In this document: in pieces, positions 31,027 through 39,648 of the stretch
Layout of the letters: the number at the start of each line of letters is the position of its first letter
Numbering within the stretch: position 1 is the first letter of the stretch
Source of the DNA: Lachnospiraceae bacterium C6A11
GTDB taxonomy: Bacteria > Bacillota > Clostridia > Lachnospirales > Lachnospiraceae
DNA length: 64,000 nt
Assembly (NCBI GenBank): GCA_000702245.1
Contig: KL370879.1
Location: forward strand, 95,443 to 159,442
Direction of reading: 5' to 3'
Notes under the pieces: generated by a model
What the model was told of the DNA's origin: nothing
Database searches by the model: none
Seen by the model: only the letters and a program-made list of their open reading frames with translations
Position numbers and translations under genes: made by a program

Positions 31027-34001
31027 GATATCAATTCCTCCAAAGTCTGATAGAGATTTTCCGGCTCTACCGGTTTAGACAGATGAGCATTCATTCCAAC
31101 CTGCAGAGATCTTTGTACATCTTCATCAAATGCATTTGCAGTCAGCGCAATGATCGGAATCGTTCCAGCATCCGGCCTGTCCAGTGCACGGATAGAAGCC
31201 GTCGCTTCAAGGCCGTCCATCTCAGGCATACGCACATCCATAAGGATAGCATCATAATAACCAACAGGGCTGTTCTCAAACATTTCCACCACGATCCTGC
31301 CGTTTGCGGCATGCTCCAGCGTTGCCTCCTTCATCAAGATGATCTGCTCGATGATCTCAGCATTTATCTCAACATCCTCGGCGAGAAGTATTCTCTTTCC
31401 ATTAAGAGATATGCGTTTTTTCTCCTCACCGTTTTTGCCACCAATATCACTACTTCCGGCTGTACCGGTCTCAAGAATATCATCTATGTTTCCAGCCGCC
31501 TCAGTTCCCTGACGTTCGCCATTACCGGCGTTCTCTCCGACTTCCTGACGTTCGCCATTACCGGCGTTCTCTCCGACTCCCTGACGTGTATCATTACCGG
31601 CATTCTCTACAGCTCCCTGACGTGCACTATCATCCTGTCCCTCACAGTTTCCAAGGGTCACTACAACCGTAAACTCGCTTCCGACATTCTTCTCGGAAGT
31701 CACGGAGATCGAACCGTTCATCAGTTCAACGATATTCTTCGTGATAGCCATTCCAAGGCCTGTACTTCCGTATTTGCTGGTCCTGCTGCTGTCCTCCTGA
31801 GCAAAGGAGTCAAATATCTTCGGTATGAACTCCTTATCCATACCGATTCCGGTGTCCTTAATGACGAATCTAACCGTAGAATGATCGCCATATACGGCTA
31901 TCCTCTCAACTGTCATGGTTATACTTCCCGGTGCCTCAGTGAATTTGATCGCATTGGATAAAATATTTATCAGCACCTGCTTCAGCTTCATATCGTCGCC
32001 GACATAATGATCATTTATTTCGCCGATCACCTTGTATTCATAATTAAGTCCCTTTTCTTTACACTGGGACATGACCATCGTATTAAGCTGTTCCAATACA
32101 GCCCTGAAAGAGAATTCCTCTTTCTTAAGGGTAAGACGGCCCGACTCTATGCGGCTCATGTCGAGAATATCATTTATAAGTCCCAGCAGATGCCTTGCAC
32201 TTTCACCGATCTTCTCGAGATATTCCTTCGTTTCATCCTGAAGCGAATCATTCTTCAGAGCAAGGTTGTCGAGACCGATGATAGCATTCATCGGTGTACG
32301 TATCTCATGACTCATGCTTGACAAAAATGCACTTTTCGCTTTATTTGCTTCCACCGCCACACTGAGAGCTTCATCAAGCTCTTTCCTTGCAGTTTCCTTA
32401 GCAATAAGCTCTCGCTTTGAACGTCTGCGATCACGTACTAGTAACGCGATTATCACAGCCGCAACTATAAACATCAGTCCACCAAAAAATACAAGATTAT
32501 CGCGGATCATATCACTTAAAGAGGTGTGATACAGCTGGTCTGTATATCTGAAAGCCAGGTTCTGAGCATAATCAGTTCCAAGCACATTTATTCCACGATT
32601 GATAAGCTTCAGAAGTCCTTCGTCGCCTATCCTGACACCGAAACATCTGTCATCATCATGAGTCGTCTGTAGGTGCGACAGCTTCTTGTATTTGCTGTTT
32701 CGAAGCATGTCATTTGCGCGGAGACCATCCAGAGTTGCACTTCCAACCTTTCCGTTCTTAACCGCTTCAAGGCAGGCTTCAATGGTGTTATAGAATTCAA
32801 CTTGTGCATTCGGATAATAGGTTTTGACAAAATAATACTGCATGCGGTTGTTTTTATTTACAGCAAAACTATCTGTGGTCTGCTCACTATAGTCGCCCTT
32901 ATATACAATATCAGTGGTCGCCGAGATCACCGCGCCCGACTGCAGGATTCCGTTCTCTTCTGAATAATACAGTCCACCGCCAACCGGAAATGCAATATCG
33001 ATCTCCTCAACATTCAGCCCTTCGATCATATCGTCGTAGCTGTCATAGCTCTTATATGAGATCTCCAGCCCTGTTATATCAAGCCCCTCCATTATGCGAG
33101 GGATTATATCCTTTACAACGCCGGTAACATTTCCCGAACTATCCGTGTCACAGTACGGCAGGAAATTGTTAAGATAACCTACCTTCAGCTCTTTATGCTC
33201 AGCAAGCCACTCCTTCTCAGGAGCAGAAAAAGCCCTGCTGGAAATGCTTACAGGATAGTATTTACTGCGAAGGAAATTGATATAATTCGGTTCTTCGATA
33301 GCCAACTCAGTCTGAGCCATATTAAGCTCATCAAGCAGCTCAGGATCTGCCTTATTTACGCAGAGATAATAGTCTGATGTTCCGAAAGAATACAGCAGCT
33401 CTGCATTCGGACGTCCGTAAGCGCCGTCGCCCTCCGCTGCAAGCACATCCACCTCATGCTTATCAAAGGCTTCAAAAAGCGGCTCATAATCGCGGAATAC
33501 CACAACCTCCGCCTCAACCTTATATTTACTCAGGAAATCATTCAAATCTCCTTTCATTGCACTGTCAAGAACACCTATCTTCTTTCCGTTCAGGGATATA
33601 GGATCAACTGTAATATCCTCATCCACATCATGCTTTACAAGATTATAGGTCTCATTTCCCATCGGAGCATCCGGGTAGCCAATAATGTCAACTCTGTCCT
33701 CCTTCTTCGCAAGACCTGCCAGCAGGTCGATCTCGCCGTCAAGAAGCATCTGATACAGATCACCGAATTCACCGTAGACATACTCATACTGCCAGCCTGT
33801 ATATTCCAGAAGCTTCTGGTAATACTCGTAGGCATAGCCGGTCTTCACCTTGCCTTCCTGCGCCCCCTCCTGAAACACTTCATTCTCATAATATCCAACA
33901 CGGACCAGCCTGTTATTCGAAGCCGATGTTTTGATTTTCGGAATGAATATAAATACAAGTATGAGCATTCCAAGTATTATTTTTAACTTATTCTTCATCA
34001 T
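31023..34001 (-). CDS. Hybrid sensor histidine kinase with two periplasmic-binding-type domains
   Basis: 992 residues from ATG 34001, chosen because AAGGAGGACCGT precedes it and it opens with a signal/anchor helix. Two SBP_bac_3-like extracellular domains follow (roughly 35-265, 270-500), then one membrane helix (LVFFGGLMFIVAAVIIALLV), a HisKA domain with SHEIRTPMNAIIG (His autophosphorylation), HATPase with NILSNAIKF, DTGIGM and GLGMAI, a low-complexity linker, and a receiver domain (AILMDVRMPEMDG, phosphoacceptor Asp). This is EvgS/BvgS-like architecture: ligand sensing outside, phosphorelay inside. No HPt domain or separate response regulator is adjacent. Confidence 0.94.
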   Translation of the reverse strand: MMKNKLKIILGMLILVFIFIPKIKTSASNNRLVRVGYYENEVFQEGAQEGKVKTGYAYEYYQKLLEYTGWQYEYVYGEFGDLYQMLLDGEIDLLAGLAKKEDRVDIIGYPDAPMGNETYNLVKHDVDEDITVDPISLNGKKIGVLDSAMKGDLNDFLSKYKVEAEVVVFRDYEPLFEAFDKHEVDVLAAEGDGAYGRPNAELLYSFGTSDYYLCVNKADPELLDELNMAQTELAIEEPNYINFLRSKYYPVSISSRAFSAPEKEWLAEHKELKVGYLNNFLPYCDTDSSGNVTGVVKDIIPRIMEGLDITGLEISYKSYDSYDDMIEGLNVEEIDIAFPVGGGLYYSEENGILQSGAVISATTDIVYKGDYSEQTTDSFAVNKNNRMQYYFVKTYYPNAQVEFYNTIEACLEAVKNGKVGSATLDGLRANDMLRNSKYKKLSHLQTTHDDDRCFGVRIGDEGLLKLINRGINVLGTDYAQNLAFRYTDQLYHTSLSDMIRDNLVFFGGLMFIVAAVIIALLVRDRRRSKRELIAKETARKELDEALSVAVEANKAKSAFLSSMSHEIRTPMNAIIGLDNLALKNDSLQDETKEYLEKIGESARHLLGLINDILDMSRIESGRLTLKKEEFSFRAVLEQLNTMVMSQCKEKGLNYEYKVIGEINDHYVGDDMKLKQVLINILSNAIKFTEAPGSITMTVERIAVYGDHSTVRFVIKDTGIGMDKEFIPKIFDSFAQEDSSRTSKYGSTGLGMAITKNIVELMNGSISVTSEKNVGSEFTVVVTLGNCEGQDDSARQGAVENAGNDTRQGVGENAGNGERQEVGENAGNGERQGTEAAGNIDDILETGTAGSSDIGGKNGEEKKRISLNGKRILLAEDVEINAEIIEQIILMKEATLEHAANGRIVVEMFENSPVGYYDAILMDVRMPEMDGLEATASIRALDRPDAGTIPIIALTANAFDEDVQRSLQVGMNAHLSKPVEPENLYQTLEELIS
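31509..31627 (-). repeat. 36-bp tandem repeat inside the kinase linker
   Basis: Three units of 36 bp (31509-31544, 31545-31580, 31581-31616) and a partial fourth encode the 12-residue unit RQGVGENAGNGE between the ATPase and receiver domains. The first two units are almost identical, suggesting recent expansion. Confidence 0.85.
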
Positions 34002-34044
34002 ACGGTCCTCCTTGTGGATTCTGAAATCGTCCTCAAGCTCTTTA

Positions 34045-34620
34045 TCAATATCCCGAATAATCAAATTCTACATGTGTTGCTTCTCCAACAAGATGTACGG
34101 TCTTATATTCATGTCCTGTTACCGGAAGATATTTTTCTATCACATCTGCTGTTTTAAGCTTCAGACTTGATGTACATACACACGGATGACATCCTATTTC
34201 CTCTCCAACAAGAACGTCCTCATCAATAAGCAGCTGAACTTTATGCTCCTTGTCATTCATGAGCCCCATGATGCTGACTGCACCGGGTTCAATATCCAGA
34301 TATTTCAGCATATCTTCAGGATCAGCAAAAGAAAGTCTGGCAGAATTGATCTGTGATGAAAGCTCCTTAGTTTTGAACTTCTTGTCTCCCGGCATCATGA
34401 GCAGATAAAAGTTTGTCTTCTGCCTGTTGCAAAGAAACAGATTCTTGCAGATCAAAACTCCAAGTACCGCATCGATCTCATTGCAGGCCTCCATATTGTC
34501 TGCACGCTCGTGATCAGTACGATAATACTCTATCCCCAGTTCATCCAGAAGATCATAAGTCCTTATCTCACGCGGTAAACGACCTTCCACGCTCTCCGGT
34601 CTGCCTTTAAATAGCTCCAT
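34045..34620 (-). CDS. YbaK/ProXp-ala type aminoacyl-tRNA deacylase
   Basis: 191 residues. The N-terminal LLDELGIEYYRTDHE, the CKNLFLCNRQKTNFYLLMMPGDKKF segment with its conserved Lys, and the LDIEPGAVSIMGLMND core match the YbaK/ProXp-ala (PrdX) family, which hydrolyses mischarged Ala-tRNA(Pro). It is a free-standing editing domain. It ends VEFDYSGY, a C-terminal heptapeptide also found on the lipoprotein at 19557. RBS GGAGG before ATG 34620. The kinase gene follows 43 bases later. Confidence 0.88.
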   Translation of the reverse strand: MELFKGRPESVEGRLPREIRTYDLLDELGIEYYRTDHERADNMEACNEIDAVLGVLICKNLFLCNRQKTNFYLLMMPGDKKFKTKELSSQINSARLSFADPEDMLKYLDIEPGAVSIMGLMNDKEHKVQLLIDEDVLVGEEIGCHPCVCTSSLKLKTADVIEKYLPVTGHEYKTVHLVGEATHVEFDYSGY

Positions 34621-34691
34621 TTGTATTTCCTCCGATTATGAATATGTTCCAATTATATCACATCCTTATTCAACATAACACCTAATAAAAA

Positions 34692-34718
34692 GGAGATACT
34701 ACCATTTGCAGTATCTCC
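34692..34718 (-). terminator. Terminator (distal of a tandem pair) after the diguanylate cyclase
   Basis: GGAGATACT (34692-34700) and AGTATCTCC (34710-34718); on the minus strand followed by TTTTTATTAGG. Confidence 0.85.
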
Positions 34719-34736
34719 ATAGATTCCTATAAAAAT

Positions 34737-34763
34737 ACCGCTTATGCATTAAACATAAGCGGT
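34737..34763 (-). terminator. Terminator (proximal of the pair), part of a repeated sequence
   Basis: ACCGCTTATG (34737-34746) pairs with CATAAGCGGT (34754-34763), minus-strand T run ATTTTTATAG. The 26 bases 34744-34769 recur exactly at 44127-44152. Confidence 0.75.
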
Positions 34764-34852
34764 TTATTTCATCAAAACCTTTAACGATATCCAGACTGAT
34801 CGGACAGACGGTATCTCCTATCTTACCGCCCGAAAACATATGTGGTCATCAC

Positions 34853-36640
34853 TTATCGATTATTAGCGTCATATCCATCAAGGGCATGTATCCGCTGTTT
34901 TTCCTCATACATCAGCTTGTCAGCCCTCTCAAATACATCCTGATATGTCTTGTCTGTCTTACGCTCAAATACAGCGCTTCCAAAGGAGATTGAAATACAT
35001 TTTTCCAATTCGTCTGAAGAAGCCTTTTCCTCTTCGAGCATCAGCCTCATATTTTCAAGGTGTTCCTCAAGCCTTGCATATTCAATACCGGAAGGGATAA
35101 CTACGAATTCGTCTCCACCGATCCTGAATACCGAGCTCATCGGAAATGCCGTACAGATAATATCTGACGCACGCTTCAGCGCCTGATCACCGGCCTGATG
35201 ACCATAATGATCATTTATCAGTTTAAGGTAATTCAGATCACACATTATTACAGCAAACTCAGCTGTACCATGCTTGATCTGCTCATTGATATATCCGATA
35301 GTATCATCATATGCCGTTTTATTCTTAACCTTCGTCAGCGAATCAGCATATGCAAGATTCTTCAAAGCGATAATATCGCGGTTCTGTTTCTTCAATCTTT
35401 CAGCAGCCTTCTCAATACGCTGACTCTGCATAACAGCACGCGCCATGTTATCTTCTTCTCTTGCACGTATCTTGTCTATCGCCAGTCTGAAAGCCCTTGA
35501 CAGCTCGCCAACCTCATTGTTCTTCTCAGGAGGCAGCACAACATCATAATCTCCACCACTTATTTCGTTTGCAGCAGATGTAAGCTTTCTCAGAGGATCC
35601 GTAATACGCGATGCCATCACCGCTGCCACAATAGCAAGAACAATTGTGAGTCCGATAGTCACAGAGATCATCAGAATCGTCGCCCGATTCTTTTCCTTGT
35701 AAATACTGTCGTAATCATCACAAAGAACAAACTTCATTCCATTACGAAGAGTCACAAAAGCCATAACACGGTCTCCGCCGTTATAATTGTAGCGGATCAG
35801 TTCATTACCGGTCTCCTCCGCATCCATAAGATCCGCATTATCCACTATATGATCCACTTCATCATTATGCAAATGTTCCTCTCCCGGTCCTACAAGATCA
35901 TCAATATGATAATGAGCACTTCCATCCGATTCCTTAAGATACATATAACCGGTCTCTCGGTATCTCATGGAATCTACCAGCTCAAGAAGCTTTGCGAAAT
36001 TAATGTCTATTCCGATAATAGCAACAGGAGTATCATCTATAAAGATAGGCTGAACATAAGAGATGATATAATCATCAACGCTTCCGTCAAAATACGGTTT
36101 TGTCCAGAGTGCCGCCTTATTTCTTATCGGTCCGTAATACCAGAATTCAGCTACCGGATCCTGCTCGATCTCCGTTTGAGTAAACGGAATTATAGCAAAT
36201 TCACCGTTCTCGCCACGTGTATAATACACACCCTCATCGCGGTCGGTAACTCCGGTAATATCCAAAGTATAATGAATATAAGCACCCTGAATGAATTCGT
36301 TATTCGCAGTCATAAAACGGATAAGATCATCAGCGTCCCTTACTATAGCATCACGCAGTTCTTCATCTTCAGATATTTTACTAACCCCAGGTATTTTACT
36401 TTGTGTCCATCTCGAAAGCGCTCCAACTGCATCTTCGATCCTGAGAAGCTCCGTATTAATATCGTCGGCTCGCTCCTCACAAAACAGATTCATCTGAGTT
36501 CTTGCACCCTTGGTAAGTATCCTGCCCGAAAGCAAAACACTTATCACCACAAGGCTGCTGGAAAGTACAATCATCCCCAGTATTATGAGCAGTATAAGTT
36601 TAGTGTTAATGGACAAAAAGAAATTCTTTATTTTTTTCAT
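34853..36640 (-). CDS. Membrane diguanylate cyclase (Cache-HAMP-GGDEF)
   Basis: 595 residues from ATG 36640 (first Met of the MKKIKNFFLS signal anchor; a 17-residue extension is unlikely). Domains: membrane helix, extracellular double-Cache sensor (PIFIDDTPVAIIGIDINF, GYMYLKESDGS), second helix, HAMP (ITDPLRKLTSAANEISGGDYD), coiled coil, and GGDEF with SLTKVKNKTAYD and the intact RIGGDEFVVI signature. It should make cyclic di-GMP in response to an external ligand. The HD-GYP protein at 44515 is a likely counterpart for breakdown. Ends at a tandem terminator. Confidence 0.95.
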   Translation of the reverse strand: MKKIKNFFLSINTKLILLIILGMIVLSSSLVVISVLLSGRILTKGARTQMNLFCEERADDINTELLRIEDAVGALSRWTQSKIPGVSKISEDEELRDAIVRDADDLIRFMTANNEFIQGAYIHYTLDITGVTDRDEGVYYTRGENGEFAIIPFTQTEIEQDPVAEFWYYGPIRNKAALWTKPYFDGSVDDYIISYVQPIFIDDTPVAIIGIDINFAKLLELVDSMRYRETGYMYLKESDGSAHYHIDDLVGPGEEHLHNDEVDHIVDNADLMDAEETGNELIRYNYNGGDRVMAFVTLRNGMKFVLCDDYDSIYKEKNRATILMISVTIGLTIVLAIVAAVMASRITDPLRKLTSAANEISGGDYDVVLPPEKNNEVGELSRAFRLAIDKIRAREEDNMARAVMQSQRIEKAAERLKKQNRDIIALKNLAYADSLTKVKNKTAYDDTIGYINEQIKHGTAEFAVIMCDLNYLKLINDHYGHQAGDQALKRASDIICTAFPMSSVFRIGGDEFVVIPSGIEYARLEEHLENMRLMLEEEKASSDELEKCISISFGSAVFERKTDKTYQDVFERADKLMYEEKQRIHALDGYDANNR

Positions 36641-36706
36641 CCCGCCAGTTATCCTTTCAAACTTATATTTTTCAAAACATAGATCTGTCAATTACAATCC
36701 GCACAT

Positions 36707-37231
36707 TTATTTCTGATAACTTGCCACAAGCGTTGCCATACCATTTTGCTGATAAGGCAATGCTTTCTCCTCCATATTTGCGGTAAAACACAGCTTTTTA
36801 CCATCAGCCAGGACTATGCTGATAGTTTTAACACTTTTTCTTATTCCATAATAATTTTTAACAGTTATTTCCTTCAATTCCTGATAAAGGAAAAATATAA
36901 ACGCATCATAACACGGTGTAAGCTTTTCAGGACTGAACCTCATTCCGCCTCCTCTTAACGGAATGATCCCAACACCGGTTTCCGTGAAATCGATCATGAC
37001 AAATATGAAATCGTAGATCCTGCTAACTCTCAGATCTCTTTCTCTTCCGATCAGATCTCCAATAATATATCCTACCGCTCCAAATGCCCCGTTTCCTATC
37101 ATTGCGCCGGTGAATTCACTGCTTTTTGATAAGTCTACGATCGCTCCGATCAAGCAATTCTGTCTTTCTCCTGCACACTTTACATTTCTGAAAACCTGCA
37201 GTGCCCCCTGATACGTGCTTAAATCATCCAT
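36707..37231 (-). CDS. Hypothetical protein, 174 residues
   Basis: Not recognised. A glycine-rich hydrophobic segment (TGAMIGNGAFGAVGYIIGDLIGRER, about 41-65) could be a membrane hairpin. A later part, FIFVMIDFTETGVGIIPL and KTISIVLADGKKLCFTANM, resembles a PH-like beta barrel. RBS GGGGATAAAG before ATG 37231. Lies upstream of the cyclase gene on the same strand and downstream of decayed sequence. Confidence 0.6.
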   Translation of the reverse strand: MDDLSTYQGALQVFRNVKCAGERQNCLIGAIVDLSKSSEFTGAMIGNGAFGAVGYIIGDLIGRERDLRVSRIYDFIFVMIDFTETGVGIIPLRGGGMRFSPEKLTPCYDAFIFFLYQELKEITVKNYYGIRKSVKTISIVLADGKKLCFTANMEEKALPYQQNGMATLVASYQK

Positions 37232-37246
37232 TTTTCTTTATCCCCT

Positions 37247-37432
37247 TCATATATTTATATTTCGTATAGCTTCATTCATTATCTGCTCGACATCAGCTCC
37301 ATAAATATCCAGCCCCTGAGCTTTTATCAGCTTTACCTGGTCGATTCCATAAAAACTCTGAGCCAGTGTTTTTACATAACCAAAGCCGTATTCTTCCGGA
37401 ACAAAGGCGCCGCCGGAAGCGTTTATATAGAA
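37247..37432 (-). pseudogene. Remnant of an unidentified gene (C-terminal piece)
   Basis: A 61-codon frame, open directly after TGA 37433-37435 and without a start, reads YINASGGAFVPEEYGFGYVK, then TLAQSFYGIDQVKLIKAQG and LDIYGADVEQIMNEAIRN before a stop. Codon use is gene-like. A GGAGG-ATG pair just upstream is in another frame. It looks like the end of a gene cut by deletion or frameshift. The family is not recognised. Confidence 0.45.
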
Positions 37433-37479
37433 TCATAATAGACCTCCTTTGTTATCTCTATATAATACATACAAGTATT

Positions 37480-37608
37480 TTATACCTTATTTCCGACTTC
37501 ATCAAATATTTTTCCCATAACTTTCTGAAAGCATGAGTAGATCAGTGTTTCCTGCCAGCCCTTAAAAAGCTCAAATACCTTCGTTGTATCTTCCAATTCG
37601 TATATCAA
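37480..37608 (-). pseudogene. Truncated GNAT-type acetyltransferase (N-terminal 42 residues)
   Basis: TTG 37608 has GGAGG seven bases before it. The frame begins IYELEDTTKVFELFKGWQET and continues LIYSCFQKVMGKIF, which resembles the opening of a Clostridial GNAT acetyltransferase family (DTSKV..LF..W.ETLIYSCLQG.MG), then stops after 42 codons where about 250 would be expected. The remnant at 37247 may be part of the same decay but cannot be tied to the family. Confidence 0.5.
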
Positions 37609-37682
37609 AACTTTTCCTCCACGTTTCCCTTGGACAGGACTAATCACAAATATAAAACTCAATAACGACAGATTCATTTCTC

Positions 37683-38345
37683 TTATCGTGGTCCCTCCAC
37701 TATCACCAGCGAATCCGGTTCTACATGGCATTGCAAATACAGTATTTCCACGCCCGCTGCCCGCGCTTCATCAAAGGCGATCCCAAACTCTGCATGCGTA
37801 TCAATATTGGGTCTGACTTCCGAAACGCCGTCCATCTGGATCACGAAGGCCAGCATCGCTTTATAACCTTTCTTCGCAGCCGCTGCAAGTTCACGAAGAT
37901 GCTTAACTCCTCTCTCCGTCGGTGCATCCGGAAAATATCCGATACCATCCACTTCAAGGGTACAGCCCTTAACCTCCATCAGATAGCGTTCTCCGCCGCG
38001 CTCCATATAAAAATCGATCCGTGAATCACCGTAGCTATATTCCGGCACAACCTTTTCGTAGTCCTGACCGGCCAGCCACTCCTTCACCACCATGTTTGGC
38101 GCCTGACTGTCGATATTGAACAGTATCCCATTCTCTTTTCGGACCGCCACTAGATCATACAATGTCTTTCTATTCGGAGTTCCGGGCGCAGTAAGCCACA
38201 CCTCACATCCGGGTATCAGAAGCTCCCTGCATCTTCCTGTATTTTTAACATGAACCGTTTCCCGGCGGCCGTCTATTTCCACCTCTGCGATGAATCTGTT
38301 CGGGCGCTTTATGAAAACAGCCCTGATAATATTGTCATATTTCAT
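37683..38345 (-). CDS. sfsA: SfsA family protein
   Basis: 220 residues. SfsA motifs are complete: FIKRPNRFIAEVEIDGRRETVHVKNTGR, LIPGCEVWL, VVPEYSYGDSRIDF, MEVKGCTLEVDGIGYFPDAPTERG and the nuclease-like VIQMDGVSEVRPN. The protein has an OB fold and an endonuclease-like domain; its name comes from sugar fermentation stimulation in E. coli, but the biochemical role is uncertain. It starts shortly after the 38351 gene. Weak ribosome site. Confidence 0.93.
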   Translation of the reverse strand: MKYDNIIRAVFIKRPNRFIAEVEIDGRRETVHVKNTGRCRELLIPGCEVWLTAPGTPNRKTLYDLVAVRKENGILFNIDSQAPNMVVKEWLAGQDYEKVVPEYSYGDSRIDFYMERGGERYLMEVKGCTLEVDGIGYFPDAPTERGVKHLRELAAAAKKGYKAMLAFVIQMDGVSEVRPNIDTHAEFGIAFDEARAAGVEILYLQCHVEPDSLVIVEGPR

Positions 38346-38350
38346 ACCGT

Positions 38351-38671
38351 TTACTCATTCCAAATACAATAATATTCATCGTCATCGTCCCAAGGCGTAT
38401 TACCCTCTGACGGACCTACGTATACGACCTCGTCCTCTCGTATAATGATGGAGCACTGGTGCTCCGGCTCCCAAGGACAATCTGATTCTATGGTATATCC
38501 GATCATTCCGGCGTACTCTTCATCCTCCGGCAATTCAACGTATAAATGCGGACGGGACAGGCATGACAGCAGCTGTTTTCCAGCCTCATAAGCCTCGACA
38601 GCTTTGGCTGTATCTACTGCAATATCGTCATATATACCCATTTCTTTCCATTCGTCATACATATAAAGCAA
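38351..38671 (-). CDS. Hypothetical acidic protein, about 106 residues
   Basis: Not recognised with confidence. Acidic, soluble; the C-terminal half contains IGYTIESDCPWEPEHQCSIII and VYVGPSEGNTPWDDDDEYYCIW, resembling small immunity-like or DUF6985-type proteins. The frame opens at TTG 38671; ATG 38662 is also possible and neither has a strong ribosome site. It sits 12 bases after the rhodanese lipoprotein and just before sfsA. Confidence 0.55.
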   Translation of the reverse strand: MLYMYDEWKEMGIYDDIAVDTAKAVEAYEAGKQLLSCLSRPHLYVELPEDEEYAGMIGYTIESDCPWEPEHQCSIIIREDEVVYVGPSEGNTPWDDDDEYYCIWNE

Positions 38672-38682
38672 AACATATGATT

Positions 38683-39150
38683 CTATTTATCATCATCTTT
38701 TACAACTTCTCCGGTCCAGTCAATGATGCCACCGAACTCATAAACCCTTGTATAACCAATATCCGCGAGCTTCTGTGATGCTTCCTTGCTTCGCCTTCCG
38801 GAACGACAGTAGACGAGGATGATCTGATCAAGATCAGGGAGCTCCGCAGGCTGCTTATCGCTAATACTCTCATTTGGAATACAGATTGCCCCAGGAATAT
38901 GCCCTTCATCAAACTCATCCTGCGTGCGAACATCCACGATAATATGACCATCATCAGCTTCCATCATAGCCCTCGCTTCCTCCTGAGATATCTGATGATA
39001 GCTTTCTGTGTTATTACTCTCCGCTGTATTTGTGGTCTGGTCTATGCCTTTTTCCTGTTTATCTTTTGAGCCACAGCCGGTGAGTATTAAAAGCATGAGA
39101 AGAAGCGGGATTATGGTATATTTCTTTCTTGTAAATATCTTTAAATTCAT
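38683..39150 (-). CDS. Rhodanese-domain lipoprotein
   Basis: 155 residues: signal peptide with lipobox LTGC (Cys26), Asn/Thr/Glu linker, and a rhodanese domain with VDVRTQDEFDEGHIPGAICIPN and the active-site loop VYCRSGRRS (Cys115). It should be tethered outside the membrane and act in sulfur transfer or as a redox partner. Weak ribosome site before ATG 39150. Confidence 0.88.
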   Translation of the reverse strand: MNLKIFTRKKYTIIPLLLMLLILTGCGSKDKQEKGIDQTTNTAESNNTESYHQISQEEARAMMEADDGHIIVDVRTQDEFDEGHIPGAICIPNESISDKQPAELPDLDQIILVYCRSGRRSKEASQKLADIGYTRVYEFGGIIDWTGEVVKDDDK

Positions 39151-39174
39151 ATTTTTGTAACCACTAATATTCTG

Positions 39175-39574
39175 CTATTCTTTTTCATGTTTCTTAGGGG
39201 TCTTTTTAACAACATAACACGGTACAGTTATTTCAGAATCATTGCCAGCCGAATCAGAAGCTCTAAATGAAACTTGGAATTCACCAACCTTGTCGTAATT
39301 AACTTTTGAATCATCAATAGCTATCGTACAATTCTCATCATCATCGATAATATCTATAAAATCAGATAAGTCATTATCTTCTCCGATAATGGCGCCAATT
39401 ATTTCTGCCTTAGGAACAAATAGCAGGCGGTGTTTCATCTTTATTTTCTGTTGATAATTCAGTACTTTCATCAGACAATATATTCTGATCCGATACTTTA
39501 TCAGTTTTGTCCTTGTCACATCCAGTAATCACTAAAAGAGCCCCAATACATATTAACAGTTTTAGTTTTCTCAT
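39175..39574 (-). pseudogene. Small lipoprotein with Ig-like domain, split by a frameshift
   Basis: ATG 39574 (RBS GGGAG, 8 nt) begins MRKLKLLICIGALLVITGCD with a lipobox (Cys19) and an acidic linker to ENKDETPPAI, then hits TAA at about 39414. The adjacent register, from about 39420 on, continues without interruption as AEIIGAIIGEDNDLSDF and VGEFQVSFRASDSAGND..ITVPCYV, an Ig-like (bacterial cadherin/DUF5011-type) domain, to the stop at 39175. A one-base indel near 39414-39424 separates the halves. It is either a real pseudogene or a sequencing error. Confidence 0.7.
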
Positions 39575-39648
39575 AAGCACGTCTCCCTCTAATGGCTTCT
39601 TTCTCACCCATTCCTCTTGCGCCAGTTTCTGTAGTAAGTTTTAAAATT

